A DNA stretch of 64,000 nucleotides. It comes from Falsiroseomonas sp051433195. Lineage in GTDB: Bacteria > Pseudomonadota > Alphaproteobacteria > Acetobacterales > Acetobacteraceae. The stretch spans positions 344,875 to 408,874 of the forward strand of contig NZ_JBHMFT010000003.1 in assembly GCF_051433195.1 (NCBI RefSeq), read 5' to 3'. The notes under the pieces are model-generated. The model did no database searches, was not told the origin of the DNA, and worked only from the letters and a program-made list of their open reading frames with translations. A program made the position numbers and the translations under genes. This document shows, piece after piece, positions 1-9,257 of the stretch (the stretch's first letter is position 1; each line of letters begins with the position of its first letter).

Positions 1-1
1 G

Positions 2-1789
2 GTGCGCGTGACGCTGGCGGCGGCGCGGCTGGATGACGCGGCGCCATTGGCCCGCCCGGTGCGGCTGCGGCTGCGGCGCGACGACCCGGCGCGGCCCGAG
101 GCGGGCGACCGGCTGACGGTGCGCGCCCTGCTCCGCGAGCCTGGCGCGCCGGTGGTACCGGGCGGCTACGACTTCCAGCGCGCCGCCTATTTTTCCGGCC
201 TGGGAGGGTCGGGCTTCGCGCTCGGGCCGGCGGCGGTGGCGCCGGGGCAGGGGGAGGACCTGGCCCGGCTGCGGGCGCGGCTCGAACAGGTGGTGACGGC
301 GGCGATCCCCGGCGCGACCGGCGCGGTGGCGGCGGCGCTGATCACCGGCACGCAGAGCGGCATCCCGGAACCGGCCATGGTGGCGATGCGCGATTCCGGG
401 TTGGCGCATCTGCTGTCGGTGTCCGGGCTGCACATGGCGATCGTCATGGGGCTGGTCTTCGGTGTGCTGCGGGCGGGGCTGGCGCTGGTGCCCTGGGTGG
501 CGCTGCGGGTGCCGGGGAAGGCGGTGGCGGCGGTGGGGGCGCTGGCGGCGGGTGCCTTCTACATGCTGCTGACCGGGTCGCAGGTGCCGATGCAGCGCTG
601 CCTCGGCATGGCGGCGCTGATGACTCTGGCGCTGCTCGCCGGGCGGCGGGCGCTGTCGCTGCGCGTCCTGGCGATGGCCGCCGCGGCGGTGCTGATGGTG
701 GCGCCGGCGGAAGTGCTGGGGCCGTCCTTCCAGATGTCCTTCGGTGCGGTGCTGGCGCTGATCGCCGGGCATGATGCCCTGCGCCCCTGGCTGGCGCGGC
801 CGGACCGTCAGCGGTACTGGTGGCGGCGCGGCCTGCTGCTGCTGGCGGGGCTGGTGCTGACATCCCTGCTGGCGGGCGCGGCCACCGCCCCCTCCGGCCT
901 GCACCACTTCGGACGTTTGCAGGTGTTCGGGGTGCTCGCCAATGCGGTGGCGGTGCCGCTGACCTCCCTGCTGGTGATGCCGGCGGCGCTGGCGGCGGTG
1001 CTGGCGCTGCCGGTCGGGCTGCAGGACTGGCCGCTCTGGGCCATGGGGTGGGGGGTCGAGGGCATCCTGCTCGTGGCGCGGCGTGTGGCCGACCTGCCGG
1101 GCGCCGCGCCGGCCATGCCGCCGCTGCCGGGCTGGGGGCTGGCGCTGGCGGCCTTCGGATTCTGCTGGCTGTGCCTGTGGCGCGGCGGCCTGCGGCTGTT
1201 CGGGGTGCCGGTGATCCTGGCCGGCCTGGCGGCGGGCGTGGTCTCGCCACCGCCGGACCTGCTGGTGTCCGGCGACGCCCGGCTGGTGGCGCTGCGCACG
1301 GCGGAAGGGGTGTACCTCTACCGCGTCCCGGGCGCCCGCAACTTCGCGCGCGACAACCTGCTGCGGGCCATGGGCGCGACCCAGGCACTGGCGCTGCCGG
1401 AGCAGGGGGAGGTCGCGGGCGGCGCCGTTTCCTGCACGCCGGCCGCCTGCCGCTTCCAGCCAAGGCCCGAAAGCGCCGTCGCCGTGCTGCTGCGGGGACC
1501 ACCGGCGCGGCGCGGCGAGCGCATGCCGCCCCTGGACCCCGGCCAGGCCTGCGGCCAGGCCGCGCTGGTCGTGGCGCTGGAGGCGATGGCGCCGCGCTGC
1601 CGCAGCGGCCTGGCCATCGACCGCTTCGCGATGTGGCGCGACGGCGCCCAGGCCGCCTGGCTCGGCGCGGAGGTCGTCATCCGCACCGACCGCGGCACCC
1701 GCGGCGACCGCCCCTGGGTGCCGCCGGTGCCGATGCCCGGCCGCGCCTCCGACCTGCCGCGCGCAACCATCGATACGGGGTCGCGTTAA
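2..1789 (+). CDS. comEC: ComEC/Rec2-family competence protein, 5' end missing
   Basis: Polytopic inner-membrane channel protein that carries single-stranded DNA across the membrane during natural transformation. The window starts inside the gene, so position 2 is only the first in-frame codon and the N-terminus lies outside. The Competence-domain motif SVSGLHMAIV is seen near residue 138, GSQVPMQRC follows near residue 190, and then comes a long series of hydrophobic helices. The last 170 residues are soluble and do not show the metallo-beta-lactamase HxHxDH motif that many ComEC proteins carry, so this is the short form. It is convergent with lexA, with a 38-codon gene between them. Family assignment is firm; competence of this organism is not shown. 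Confidence 0.88.
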   Translation: MRVTLAAARLDDAAPLARPVRLRLRRDDPARPEAGDRLTVRALLREPGAPVVPGGYDFQRAAYFSGLGGSGFALGPAAVAPGQGEDLARLRARLEQVVTAAIPGATGAVAAALITGTQSGIPEPAMVAMRDSGLAHLLSVSGLHMAIVMGLVFGVLRAGLALVPWVALRVPGKAVAAVGALAAGAFYMLLTGSQVPMQRCLGMAALMTLALLAGRRALSLRVLAMAAAAVLMVAPAEVLGPSFQMSFGAVLALIAGHDALRPWLARPDRQRYWWRRGLLLLAGLVLTSLLAGAATAPSGLHHFGRLQVFGVLANAVAVPLTSLLVMPAALAAVLALPVGLQDWPLWAMGWGVEGILLVARRVADLPGAAPAMPPLPGWGLALAAFGFCWLCLWRGGLRLFGVPVILAGLAAGVVSPPPDLLVSGDARLVALRTAEGVYLYRVPGARNFARDNLLRAMGATQALALPEQGEVAGGAVSCTPAACRFQPRPESAVAVLLRGPPARRGERMPPLDPGQACGQAALVVALEAMAPRCRSGLAIDRFAMWRDGAQAAWLGAEVVIRTDRGTRGDRPWVPPVPMPGRASDLPRATIDTGSR

Positions 1790-1851
1790 CCATGCCTTAG
1801 CCGGGCCGGATCCAGGATCCCCGGACAGGAAGGGCGGAAAGGACGCGGATC

Positions 1852-1968
1852 ATGGGCATGGCATTGATGCTGGCCGCCGGAATGCTGAGCGGTGTCGTCG
1901 CAACCGCAGCGTGGCAGCGGCTGCACGCCTGGCGTTCGGCGCGCAGCCACGAATGGGACCCCTACTGA
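1852..1968 (+). CDS. Small hypothetical membrane protein, 38 aa
   Basis: A 38-codon frame beginning MGMALMLAAGMLSG and ending HEWDPY. It has one hydrophobic N-terminal segment (about residues 3-20) and a short polar tail with tryptophans and arginines. A purine-rich AAGGA lies about 8 bases before the ATG. It sits alone between the 3' end of comEC and the convergent 3' end of lexA, ending 4 bases before the lexA stop. The clean start, ribosome site and membrane-anchor pattern argue for a real small gene. No function can be named. Confidence 0.45.
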   Translation: MGMALMLAAGMLSGVVATAAWQRLHAWRSARSHEWDPY

Positions 1969-1972
1969 GCCT

Positions 1973-2692
1973 TCAGTAGCGGCGCAGCAGGCCGATCAGG
2001 CGGCCCTGCACCCGCACACGGTCCGGGCCGAAGATGCGGGTTTCATAGGCGCGGTTCGCCGGCTCCAGCGCCACCGAGTTGCCCTTGCGGCGCAGGCGCT
2101 TCAGGGTGACCTCCTGGTCATCGACCAGCGCCACCACGATCGCGCCGCTGTCGGCCGTATCGCCACGGCGGATGATGACGGTGTCACCGTCCAGGATGCC
2201 AGCCTCCATCATCGAATCGCCGGCGACCTCCAGGGCGTAGTGCTCGCCGCCGCTCAGCAGCGCGGCCGGCACGTCGATGCTGGCCGAGGTGTCGCGCAGC
2301 GCCTCGATCGGCATGCCGGCGGCGATGCGGCCGTACAGCGGCAGGGCGACGGACCCCGCCTCGTTCGCGGCCTTCTGCACGCCGGCAAGGCCGGGTGCGA
2401 AATGGCCCCGGATCACGTTGGGCGTGAAGGTCGGTGGTGCGGGTGCCGGCACGGCGTCCGCTCGGCGCGGCGCGACATTCTCCGGCAGGCGCACAACCTC
2501 CAGCGCACGGGCGCGGTGCGCGCGGCGCTTCAGGAAGCCACGTTCCTCCAGCGCCGTGATCAGGCGGTGGATGCCGGATTTGGATTTGAGGCGCAGCGCG
2601 TCCTTCATCTCCTCGAAGGAAGGCGAGAAGCCGGTCGCGCGCAGGTGCTTGTCGATGAACATCAGCAACTCGTGCTGCTTGCGCGTCAGCAT
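1973..2692 (-). CDS. lexA: LexA SOS-response repressor
   Basis: Transcriptional repressor of the DNA-damage (SOS) regulon, inactivated by RecA-stimulated self-cleavage. The 239-residue protein starts MLTRKQHELL. It has an N-terminal winged helix-turn-helix (about 1-65), a variable linker rich in Pro and Ala, and a C-terminal S24 peptidase domain. The scissile Ala125-Gly126 is in GRIAAG, the nucleophile Ser160 in AGDSMMEAG and the general base Lys198 in EVTLKRL. The ATG at 2692 is chosen over the longer frame (to 2749) because it has GGAG six bases upstream and gives the usual LexA N-terminus. A LexA box overlaps the predicted -10 site, which indicates autoregulation. Confidence 0.97.
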   Translation of the reverse strand: MLTRKQHELLMFIDKHLRATGFSPSFEEMKDALRLKSKSGIHRLITALEERGFLKRRAHRARALEVVRLPENVAPRRADAVPAPAPPTFTPNVIRGHFAPGLAGVQKAANEAGSVALPLYGRIAAGMPIEALRDTSASIDVPAALLSGGEHYALEVAGDSMMEAGILDGDTVIIRRGDTADSGAIVVALVDDQEVTLKRLRRKGNSVALEPANRAYETRIFGPDRVRVQGRLIGLLRRY

Positions 2693-2753
2693 GGCGTTCT
2701 CCAGCCGGTCGGGGGACCACGGGGTGCCGAACAAACGGGCAACCGGCATGGAT

Positions 2754-2768
2754 GTTCTATGTAGGTTC
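2754..2768. promoter_or_regulatory. LexA (SOS) box in the lexA promoter
   Basis: The direct repeat GTTC-TATGTAG-GTTC is a perfect match to the alphaproteobacterial LexA operator GTTC-N7-GTTC. It lies 62 bases upstream of the lexA start codon and covers the candidate -10 hexamer, so bound LexA would block its own transcription. A degenerate copy (GAAC-N7-CAAC) lies at 2729-2743. Confidence 0.88.
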
Positions 2769-2783
2769 CTGCGAAGCCGTCAA
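2754..2783 (-). promoter_or_regulatory. Candidate sigma-70 promoter of lexA
   Basis: On the minus strand TTGACG (2783-2778) is followed after 18 bases by TAGAAC (2759-2754). The -35 is near consensus. The -10 is weaker and is embedded in the LexA box. This places the transcription start roughly 50-55 bases before the lexA ATG. Confidence 0.55.
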
Positions 2784-2826
2784 ATCTTTTTCGCGGCCCT
2801 TGCCAAAAAACGCGCCGGGACGGGGC

Positions 2827-4032
2827 TCAGATGCCGAACTGGCCCAGCGGGATGGCCGGCACCTCGGCCCCCTTGGGCAGCGCCGGGGCCAAGGGTGGCC
2901 TCAGAATGAGCGCCTCCGCCCGCGCCAGGTTGGCCAGCATGGAACTGTCCTGCTGCGGGAAGGGGGTGGCGGTGACGTGGCCGGCCGAATCGGTGCCGAG
3001 CGTCGCCCGGAGATGATCGAATCGGCGGTCATTCGCCGCCAGATCGGCCCCGGCGCGGACCAGGATGGTGCGCGGCGCCGCGGCCGGCAGGCCGGACAGC
3101 ACCGCGAGTGCCGGCAGCAGGAACTGCACGCCGCAGACCAGGGCGGAGACCGGATTGCCGGGCAGCCCCAGCACCGGCGTGGCGCCAAGCCGCCCCCAGA
3201 TCAGCGGCTTGCCCGGCCGCATGGCGATCTTCCAGAAATCGAGCGCAAACCCGTCCCGGCCGAGTGCCGCCTGGATCAGGTCGTGCTCGCCCACGCTGGC
3301 GCCGCCCGTCGTCACCAACAGGTCGCAGCCGCGGGAGGCCGCGGCTGCGGCGGCGATGGCGTCCCGGTCATCGGCCACGATCGGCAGCACCAGCGGATCG
3401 CCGCCGCCGGCCCGCACCAGGGCGGCCAGCGCATGCGCGTTGCTGCTGACGATGCCGCCGGGCGGAATCGGCTCGCCGGGCAGGGCGATCTCGTCGCCCG
3501 TGGCCAGGATGCCGATGCGCGGGCGGCGATGCACCATCAGCCAGGGATGGTTGGCGGCAGCGGCGAGACCGATGTCGCGGGCCGTCAGGCGGCGGCCGGC
3601 GGGCAGCAGGATGTCGCCCGCGGTGAAGTCCAGGCCACGGCGGCGAATCCAGCGGTTCGGCGCGACGGCTTCCCGCACCGTCACCACGCCGCCGGCTTCC
3701 TCGGCATCCTCCTGCAACAGGATGCCATCGGCGCCGGGTGGGACGAAGCCGCCGGTGAAGATGCGCACGGCCTGCCCAGTGCCGACTTCGCCAGCGAAAG
3801 GATGGCCTGCCGGGGCGGCTCCGGTCACCGTCAGTCGGGCGCCCAGCACCGCATCGGCCGCGCGAACGGCATAGCCATCCATGGCGGAGACATCGGCCGG
3901 AGGCTGGGTCAGCCGGGCCGCGACCGGGTGCGCGAGCGTGCGGTTCCACGCCTCCGCCAACGCCACGGTCTCGGCGGCGGTGGGGCGCAGCGCCTCCAGG
4001 ATCCGGGCGCGGGCCTCTTCCAGCGGGATCAT
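2827..4032 (-). CDS. moeA: Molybdopterin molybdenumtransferase MoeA
   Basis: Cytosolic enzyme of molybdenum cofactor synthesis that inserts molybdate into adenylylated molybdopterin. The 401-residue protein matches the usual family length. It has the conserved PPADVSAMDGYAV near residue 45, the MoCF-biosynthesis motif TTGGASVGEHD near residue 245, and the PGKPLIWG / GLPGNPVS loops after it. The start overlaps the moaC stop by one base (TGATG), so the two are translationally coupled. The cofactor made here could serve the YuiH-type molybdoenzyme at 40660-41331. Confidence 0.96.
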   Translation of the reverse strand: MIPLEEARARILEALRPTAAETVALAEAWNRTLAHPVAARLTQPPADVSAMDGYAVRAADAVLGARLTVTGAAPAGHPFAGEVGTGQAVRIFTGGFVPPGADGILLQEDAEEAGGVVTVREAVAPNRWIRRRGLDFTAGDILLPAGRRLTARDIGLAAAANHPWLMVHRRPRIGILATGDEIALPGEPIPPGGIVSSNAHALAALVRAGGGDPLVLPIVADDRDAIAAAAAASRGCDLLVTTGGASVGEHDLIQAALGRDGFALDFWKIAMRPGKPLIWGRLGATPVLGLPGNPVSALVCGVQFLLPALAVLSGLPAAAPRTILVRAGADLAANDRRFDHLRATLGTDSAGHVTATPFPQQDSSMLANLARAEALILRPPLAPALPKGAEVPAIPLGQFGI

Positions 4033-4502
4033 CAGGACGCCTCGTAGGTCCCGGATTTTCCGCCGGATTTATGCACCAGCCGCACCGACTCGATCCGCAT
4101 GCCGCGGTCGGCGGCCTTGCACATGTCGTAGATCGTCAGCGCCGCCACGGTCACCGCCGTCAGCGCCTCCATCTCCACCCCGGTCTGGCCGGTGACCTTC
4201 ACCAGCGCCTCGATCTCCACCGCATCCGGCGCGGCGATGGCGAGGTCCACCGTGACCTTCGCCAGCGCGAGGGGGTGACACAGCGGGATGAGGTCCGCGG
4301 TGCGCTTCGCCGCCATGATCCCGGCGATGCGCGCCACGCCCAGCACGTCGCCCTTGCCGACCTGGCCGGCCTGGACCAGCGCCAGCGTCTCCGGCGCCAT
4401 GGTGATGCGGCCGCGGGCGATGGCGGTGCGGCTGGTCTCCGCCTTGGCGGAGACGTCCACCATGGCGGCGGCGCCGGTGGCGTCGAAATGCGTCAGCGCC
4501 AC
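4032..4502 (-). CDS. moaC: Cyclic pyranopterin monophosphate synthase MoaC
   Basis: Second enzyme of molybdenum cofactor synthesis, making cPMP from the MoaA product. The start is taken as GTG at 4502, two bases after the trpC stop, which gives the standard N-terminus VALTHFD and a 156-residue protein. A longer frame to 4601 only adds an Arg/Pro-rich shadow inside trpC. Family motifs are MVDVSAKAETSR, the metal/substrate loop PLCHPLAL, and GVEMEALTAV followed by TIYDMCKA. It lies between trpC and moeA in one minus-strand transcription unit. Confidence 0.94.
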   Translation of the reverse strand: MALTHFDATGAAAMVDVSAKAETSRTAIARGRITMAPETLALVQAGQVGKGDVLGVARIAGIMAAKRTADLIPLCHPLALAKVTVDLAIAAPDAVEIEALVKVTGQTGVEMEALTAVTVAALTIYDMCKAADRGMRIESVRLVHKSGGKSGTYEAS

Positions 4503-4504
4503 CG

Positions 4505-5316
4505 CTAGATCGCCGCGATCAACTCGCGCGCCGCGGCGGCGACGTCGGGCTGGCGCAGCAGGTGCTCGCCCACCAGCAGGCAGCGGGCGCCGGCGTGGCA
4601 CATGCGGCGGACGTCGTTAGGCGTGCGGATGCCGCTTTCGCCGACCGGGATGCGGTCCGCCGGGATCTGCGGGATCAGCTCCTCCGACGTCGCAAGATCG
4701 GTCACCAAGGTCTTGAGATTACGGTTGTTCACGCCTATCAGCCGCGTCTCCAGCCCGAGCGCCCGGTCCAGCTCCCGCTGGTCATGCACCTCCGCCAGCA
4801 CCGCCATGTCGAGCGACCGGGCGATATCCTCCAGCTCCTGCGCCTGCTCATCCGACAGGGCGGCGAGGATCAGCAGGATGGCATCCGCGCCCATCGCGCG
4901 TGCCTCGAAGACCTGCCAAGGATGCACCATGAAGTCCTTGCGCAGCACCGGCAGGCTGCAGGCCGCGCGGGCTTCGACCATGTGGCCGAGGTCGCCCTGG
5001 AACCACGGGCCATCGGTCAGGACGGACAGGCAGGCGGCGCCGCCTTCCTCATAGGCGCGGGCCAGCGCGGCGGGCTCGAAGGGGTCGCGGATCAGGCCGC
5101 CGGAGGGCGAGGCGCGCTTGATCTCGGCGATCAGCCCGACGCGACCTTCGCCGACGGCGGCGCAGAGTGCGCCGGTGAAATCGCGCGGCGCATCGGCGTG
5201 GCGGGCCTGCGCCTCGACCTCCGACAGCGGCATGGCGGCGGATCGCTGGCGCACTTCCTCGTATTTGTCGGCGAGGATGCGGGCCAGCGTGTCGGAGAGG
5301 ACGGGGGTGTGGACGT

Positions 5317-5320
<4 letters not shown>
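4505..5320 (-). CDS. trpC: Indole-3-glycerol phosphate synthase
   Basis: Fourth step of tryptophan synthesis: ring closure of carboxyphenylamino-deoxyribulose phosphate to indole-3-glycerol phosphate. It is a stand-alone TIM-barrel TrpC of 271 residues, not fused to TrpF. Conserved stretches are LIAEIKRASPSGG, SVLTDGPWFQG, LRKDFMVHPWQV, IGVNNRNLKT and VGESGIRT. The ATG at 5320 overlaps the trpD stop in an ATGA junction, which rejects the longer upstream frame. It is part of the trpG-trpD-trpC-moaC-moeA chain. Confidence 0.96.
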
Positions 5321-6353
<1,033 letters not shown>

Positions 6354-6357
<4 letters not shown>

Positions 6358-6956
6358 GCGGCCGCGGTCGGGGATGCGAAGGTGTTTCGGCGGCCGGCCA
6401 GGGCGAGAAAATTGCGCAGCAGGTCGTGGCCATGCTCGCTGGCGATGCTTTCGGGGTGGAACTGCACGCCCCACACCGGGAGGTCGCGATGCGCCAGGCC
6501 CATCACCAGGCCATCCGCGGTACGGGCCGTGGGCACCAGCGTCTCCGGCAGGTCCTCGACCACCAGCGAATGGTACCGCGTGGCGCGGAAGGGCGAAGGG
6601 ATACCTGCAAAAATGTCGGTGCCGCCATGGGTGACGTCCCAGACCTTGCCATGCACCGGCTCCGGCGCCCGCACCACCTTCCCGCCGAAGGCCTGGCCGA
6701 TGGCCTGGTGGCCGAGGCAGACGCCGAGCAGCGGCAGCCGCGCCTCCGCTGCCGCGCCGATCAGATCGAGGCAGATGCCCGCCTCGTTCGGCGTGCAGGG
6801 GCCGGGCGACAGCACGATCGCCTCCGGATCGAGCGCCATCGCGGCCTCGACCGAGAGGGAGTCGTTGCGCCGAACCTCAACCACCGCCCCAAGATCGCCG
6901 AGGAAGTGATAGAGATTGAAGGTAAAGCTGTCGTAGTTGTCGATCAGGAGGATCAT
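6354..6956 (-). CDS. trpG: Anthranilate synthase component II (glutamine amidotransferase)
   Basis: Glutaminase subunit that feeds ammonia to TrpE. The 200-residue class-I amidotransferase starts MILLIDNYDSFTFNL. It has the nucleophile Cys in LLGVCLGHQAIG and the catalytic His-Glu in VQFHPESIASEHG. It is first in the minus-strand trpG-trpD-trpC-moaC-moeA chain. The matching trpE lies 4.6 kb away behind an accessory block, so the 130-base gap upstream (6957-7086) should hold a promoter; I do not see a convincing one or a leader peptide. Confidence 0.96.
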
Positions 6957-7086
6957 GGTTCCGTGACTTTTGTCCCGGAGCGCGGGGGAATCAAGCCGGG
7001 GCAGGTCCGCGGGCGGCCGTCGGGGTTCCGCCGGCGTCACGACCGGGCCTAGGCTTCGACCCAAGAACGGGTTGGAGGACCCCCAG

Positions 7087-8058
7087 ATGCACCAAATTCT
7101 GCGCCGATTGCTGCCCGCCATCGGACTCGCCCTGTTCGCGCCGGTCGTCCTGGCCGCCGACCTGCCGGACCGCCCGGTCCGCATCATCGTCCCATTCGCC
7201 CCCGGCGGCACCAGCGACATCGTCGCCCGCGTGCTGGCGGAGGCGGCCTCCGCCCACCTGCCGCGCGGCGCGGTGGTGGAGAACAAGGCCGGCGGCGGCG
7301 GCAACATCGGCGCGGCGGAGGCAGCCCGCGGCCCGGCCGATGGCACCACGCTGCTGCAATGCGCCTTCGGCCCCTGCGGCGCCAACCCGGCGCTGTATGC
7401 CAACCCGGGCTACGACCTGCTGCGCGACTTCGCCCCGGTGGTGCTGACCGGCGCGGTGCGCAACGTGATGGCGGTGCGGCGGGACCTGCCGGCGCAGAAC
7501 GTCGCAGAGTTCATTGCCCTCGCACGTAGCCAGGCCGGCGGCGTCAGCTTCGGCTCATCCGGCGTCGGCGCCTCCAACCACCTCGGGCCTGAGCTGCTGC
7601 GGGCGGTGACGGGCATCGAGATGGTGCATGTGCCTTATCGCGGTTCCGGCCCCGCCATCACGGACCTCGTCGCCGGGCGGATCGACCTGTTCTTCGACAA
7701 TCTGCCTTCCATCCTGCCGCACATCCGCGCCGGCAGCGTCCGCGCCCTGGCCGCGGTCAGCGACCAGCGGATCGGCGAATTGCCGGACGTGCCGACCTTC
7801 GCCGAGCAGGGCGTGCAGGGCATGGCGATCGATAGCTGGTTCGGCTTCATGGCGCCCGCCCGCACGCCGGCACCCGCCATCGCGGCGCTGAACGCGGCGT
7901 TCAACCAGGCGCTGGCGGACCCGCGCGTGCGGGCGCGCCTGACGGAACTGGCCGTGGCGCCGCTCGGCGGCACGCCGGAGTCAATGGGCACGCATGTCCG
8001 CGGCGAGGTCGCCCGCTGGGCGGATGTGGTGCGGCGGCAGGGGATTCGCGCGCAATGA
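7087..8058 (+). CDS. TctC/Bug-family periplasmic solute-binding protein
   Basis: Extracytoplasmic binding receptor of the tripartite tricarboxylate transporter type, which presents carboxylates to a TctA/TctB permease. The 323-residue protein begins with a signal peptide (LFAPVVLAAD, cleavage expected near residue 23). The family motifs follow: DRPVRIIVPFAPGGTSDIVAR, VVENKAGGGGNIGA, and the mid-protein VPYRGSGPAITDLVAGRID. GGAGGA lies eight bases before the ATG. No TctA or TctB is in the window, as is common for the many orphan Bug proteins of this group. An ATGA overlap couples it to the next gene, so the enolase-like enzyme probably handles the same ligand. Confidence 0.93.
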   Translation: MHQILRRLLPAIGLALFAPVVLAADLPDRPVRIIVPFAPGGTSDIVARVLAEAASAHLPRGAVVENKAGGGGNIGAAEAARGPADGTTLLQCAFGPCGANPALYANPGYDLLRDFAPVVLTGAVRNVMAVRRDLPAQNVAEFIALARSQAGGVSFGSSGVGASNHLGPELLRAVTGIEMVHVPYRGSGPAITDLVAGRIDLFFDNLPSILPHIRAGSVRALAAVSDQRIGELPDVPTFAEQGVQGMAIDSWFGFMAPARTPAPAIAALNAAFNQALADPRVRARLTELAVAPLGGTPESMGTHVRGEVARWADVVRRQGIRAQ

Positions 8059-9257
8059 CACCATCGGCCATCACCTGCGTCCGCACCCTGCGGGTACCGG
8101 AACGCGCGAACATCCTGTGGGTCGAGATCGAGACGGCGGAGGGGCTGGTCGGCCTCGGCGAGAGTTTCCGCGGGGCGGCGGCGGTGGAGGGCCAGATCCA
8201 TGAACTGGTCGCACCCTTCCTGCTCGGCCAGGATTCGCGGAACATCGAGCGCATCCACCGCCACCTGATGACGCCCTATGTCGGCTTCGGCGCCTCCTCC
8301 GCCGAGATGCGCGCCGCCTCGGCCGTCGACATCGCGCTGTGGGATTTGATGGGCCAGCGCCTCGGCGTGCCGGTGCATGAGGCACTCGGCGGGCTGAGCC
8401 GGGACCGCATCCGCGCCTACAACACCTGCGCCGGCTACGACTACAACAGCGCGCGGGACCGCCGCGACGTGCGCGCCGGGGAGAACGCCGCCGGCCCCTA
8501 TGACGACCAGGTCGCCTTCATGCAGCGCGCCGACGAACTGGCGCATTCGCTGCTGGAGGAAGGCTTCACGGCGATGAAGATCTGGCCCTTCGACGTCTAT
8601 GCGCCGGCTTCGGGCGGGCAGGTGATGAACCTCGACGACCTGAAGCGCGGGATGGAGCCCTTCGAGAAGATCCGGAAGGCGGTCGGCGACCGGATGGAGG
8701 TGATGGCGGAACTGCACAGCATCTTCTCGCTGCCCGCCGCGACCCGCATCTGCCAGGCGCTGGCACCCATCCAGCCCTTCTGGGTGGAGGACCCGATCTG
8801 CAAGATGGACGACACGGCGGCGCTGGTGGAGCTGCGCCGGGCCGTGCCTGGGGTGCCGATCTGTGCCAGTGAGACGCTGGGCGGCAAGGTCGCCTTCCGG
8901 GATCTTCTGGTGGCGGGTGCCACCGATGTGGTGATGGTGGACCTGACGTGGTGCGGCGGCCTGACGGAGGCGCGGAAGATCGCGGCGCTGGCGGAATCCT
9001 GGGCCCGGCCCGTGGCGCCGCACGATTGCACGGGCCCGGTGACGCTGGTGGCGAGCCTGCACTTCGCCCTGCATGCGGCGACGGCGATCTTCCAGGAGGT
9101 GGTGCGGGCGACACTCGCCACCTGGTACCGCGACCTGGTGACGGAGTTGCCACGGGTGGAGCGCGGCTTCTGCTACCCGATGCAGGGGCCGGGCCTCGGG
9201 ACGAAACTGCAGCCGGATACGCGCCGGCGCGCCGCGATCCGCGAAAGCCGCGGCTGA
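8055..9257 (+). CDS. Mandelate racemase/muconate lactonizing enzyme family protein
   Basis: Enolase-superfamily enzyme that abstracts the alpha-proton of a carboxylate with a bound Mg2+ ion, as in sugar-acid dehydratases and racemases. In the 400 residues, MKIWPFD supplies the barrel-strand lysine region. The three metal ligands are read in MAELHS, WVEDPI and CASETL. A His-Asp pair is in VAPHDCTGPV, as in the MR subgroup. It overlaps the TctC gene by ATGA, which suggests uptake and breakdown of one organic acid. The exact substrate cannot be read from the sequence. Confidence 0.88.
   Translation: MTPSAITCVRTLRVPERANILWVEIETAEGLVGLGESFRGAAAVEGQIHELVAPFLLGQDSRNIERIHRHLMTPYVGFGASSAEMRAASAVDIALWDLMGQRLGVPVHEALGGLSRDRIRAYNTCAGYDYNSARDRRDVRAGENAAGPYDDQVAFMQRADELAHSLLEEGFTAMKIWPFDVYAPASGGQVMNLDDLKRGMEPFEKIRKAVGDRMEVMAELHSIFSLPAATRICQALAPIQPFWVEDPICKMDDTAALVELRRAVPGVPICASETLGGKVAFRDLLVAGATDVVMVDLTWCGGLTEARKIAALAESWARPVAPHDCTGPVTLVASLHFALHAATAIFQEVVRATLATWYRDLVTELPRVERGFCYPMQGPGLGTKLQPDTRRRAAIRESRG

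Noticed and set aside
2729..2743. Second LexA box between the first one and the lexA start
   Set aside because: Only one half-site is intact (GAAC-N7-CAAC); it is noted with the perfect box but not called on its own.
6957..7086. Tryptophan leader peptide and attenuator before trpG
   Set aside because: No short frame with consecutive Trp codons and no terminator hairpin with a T-run is visible.
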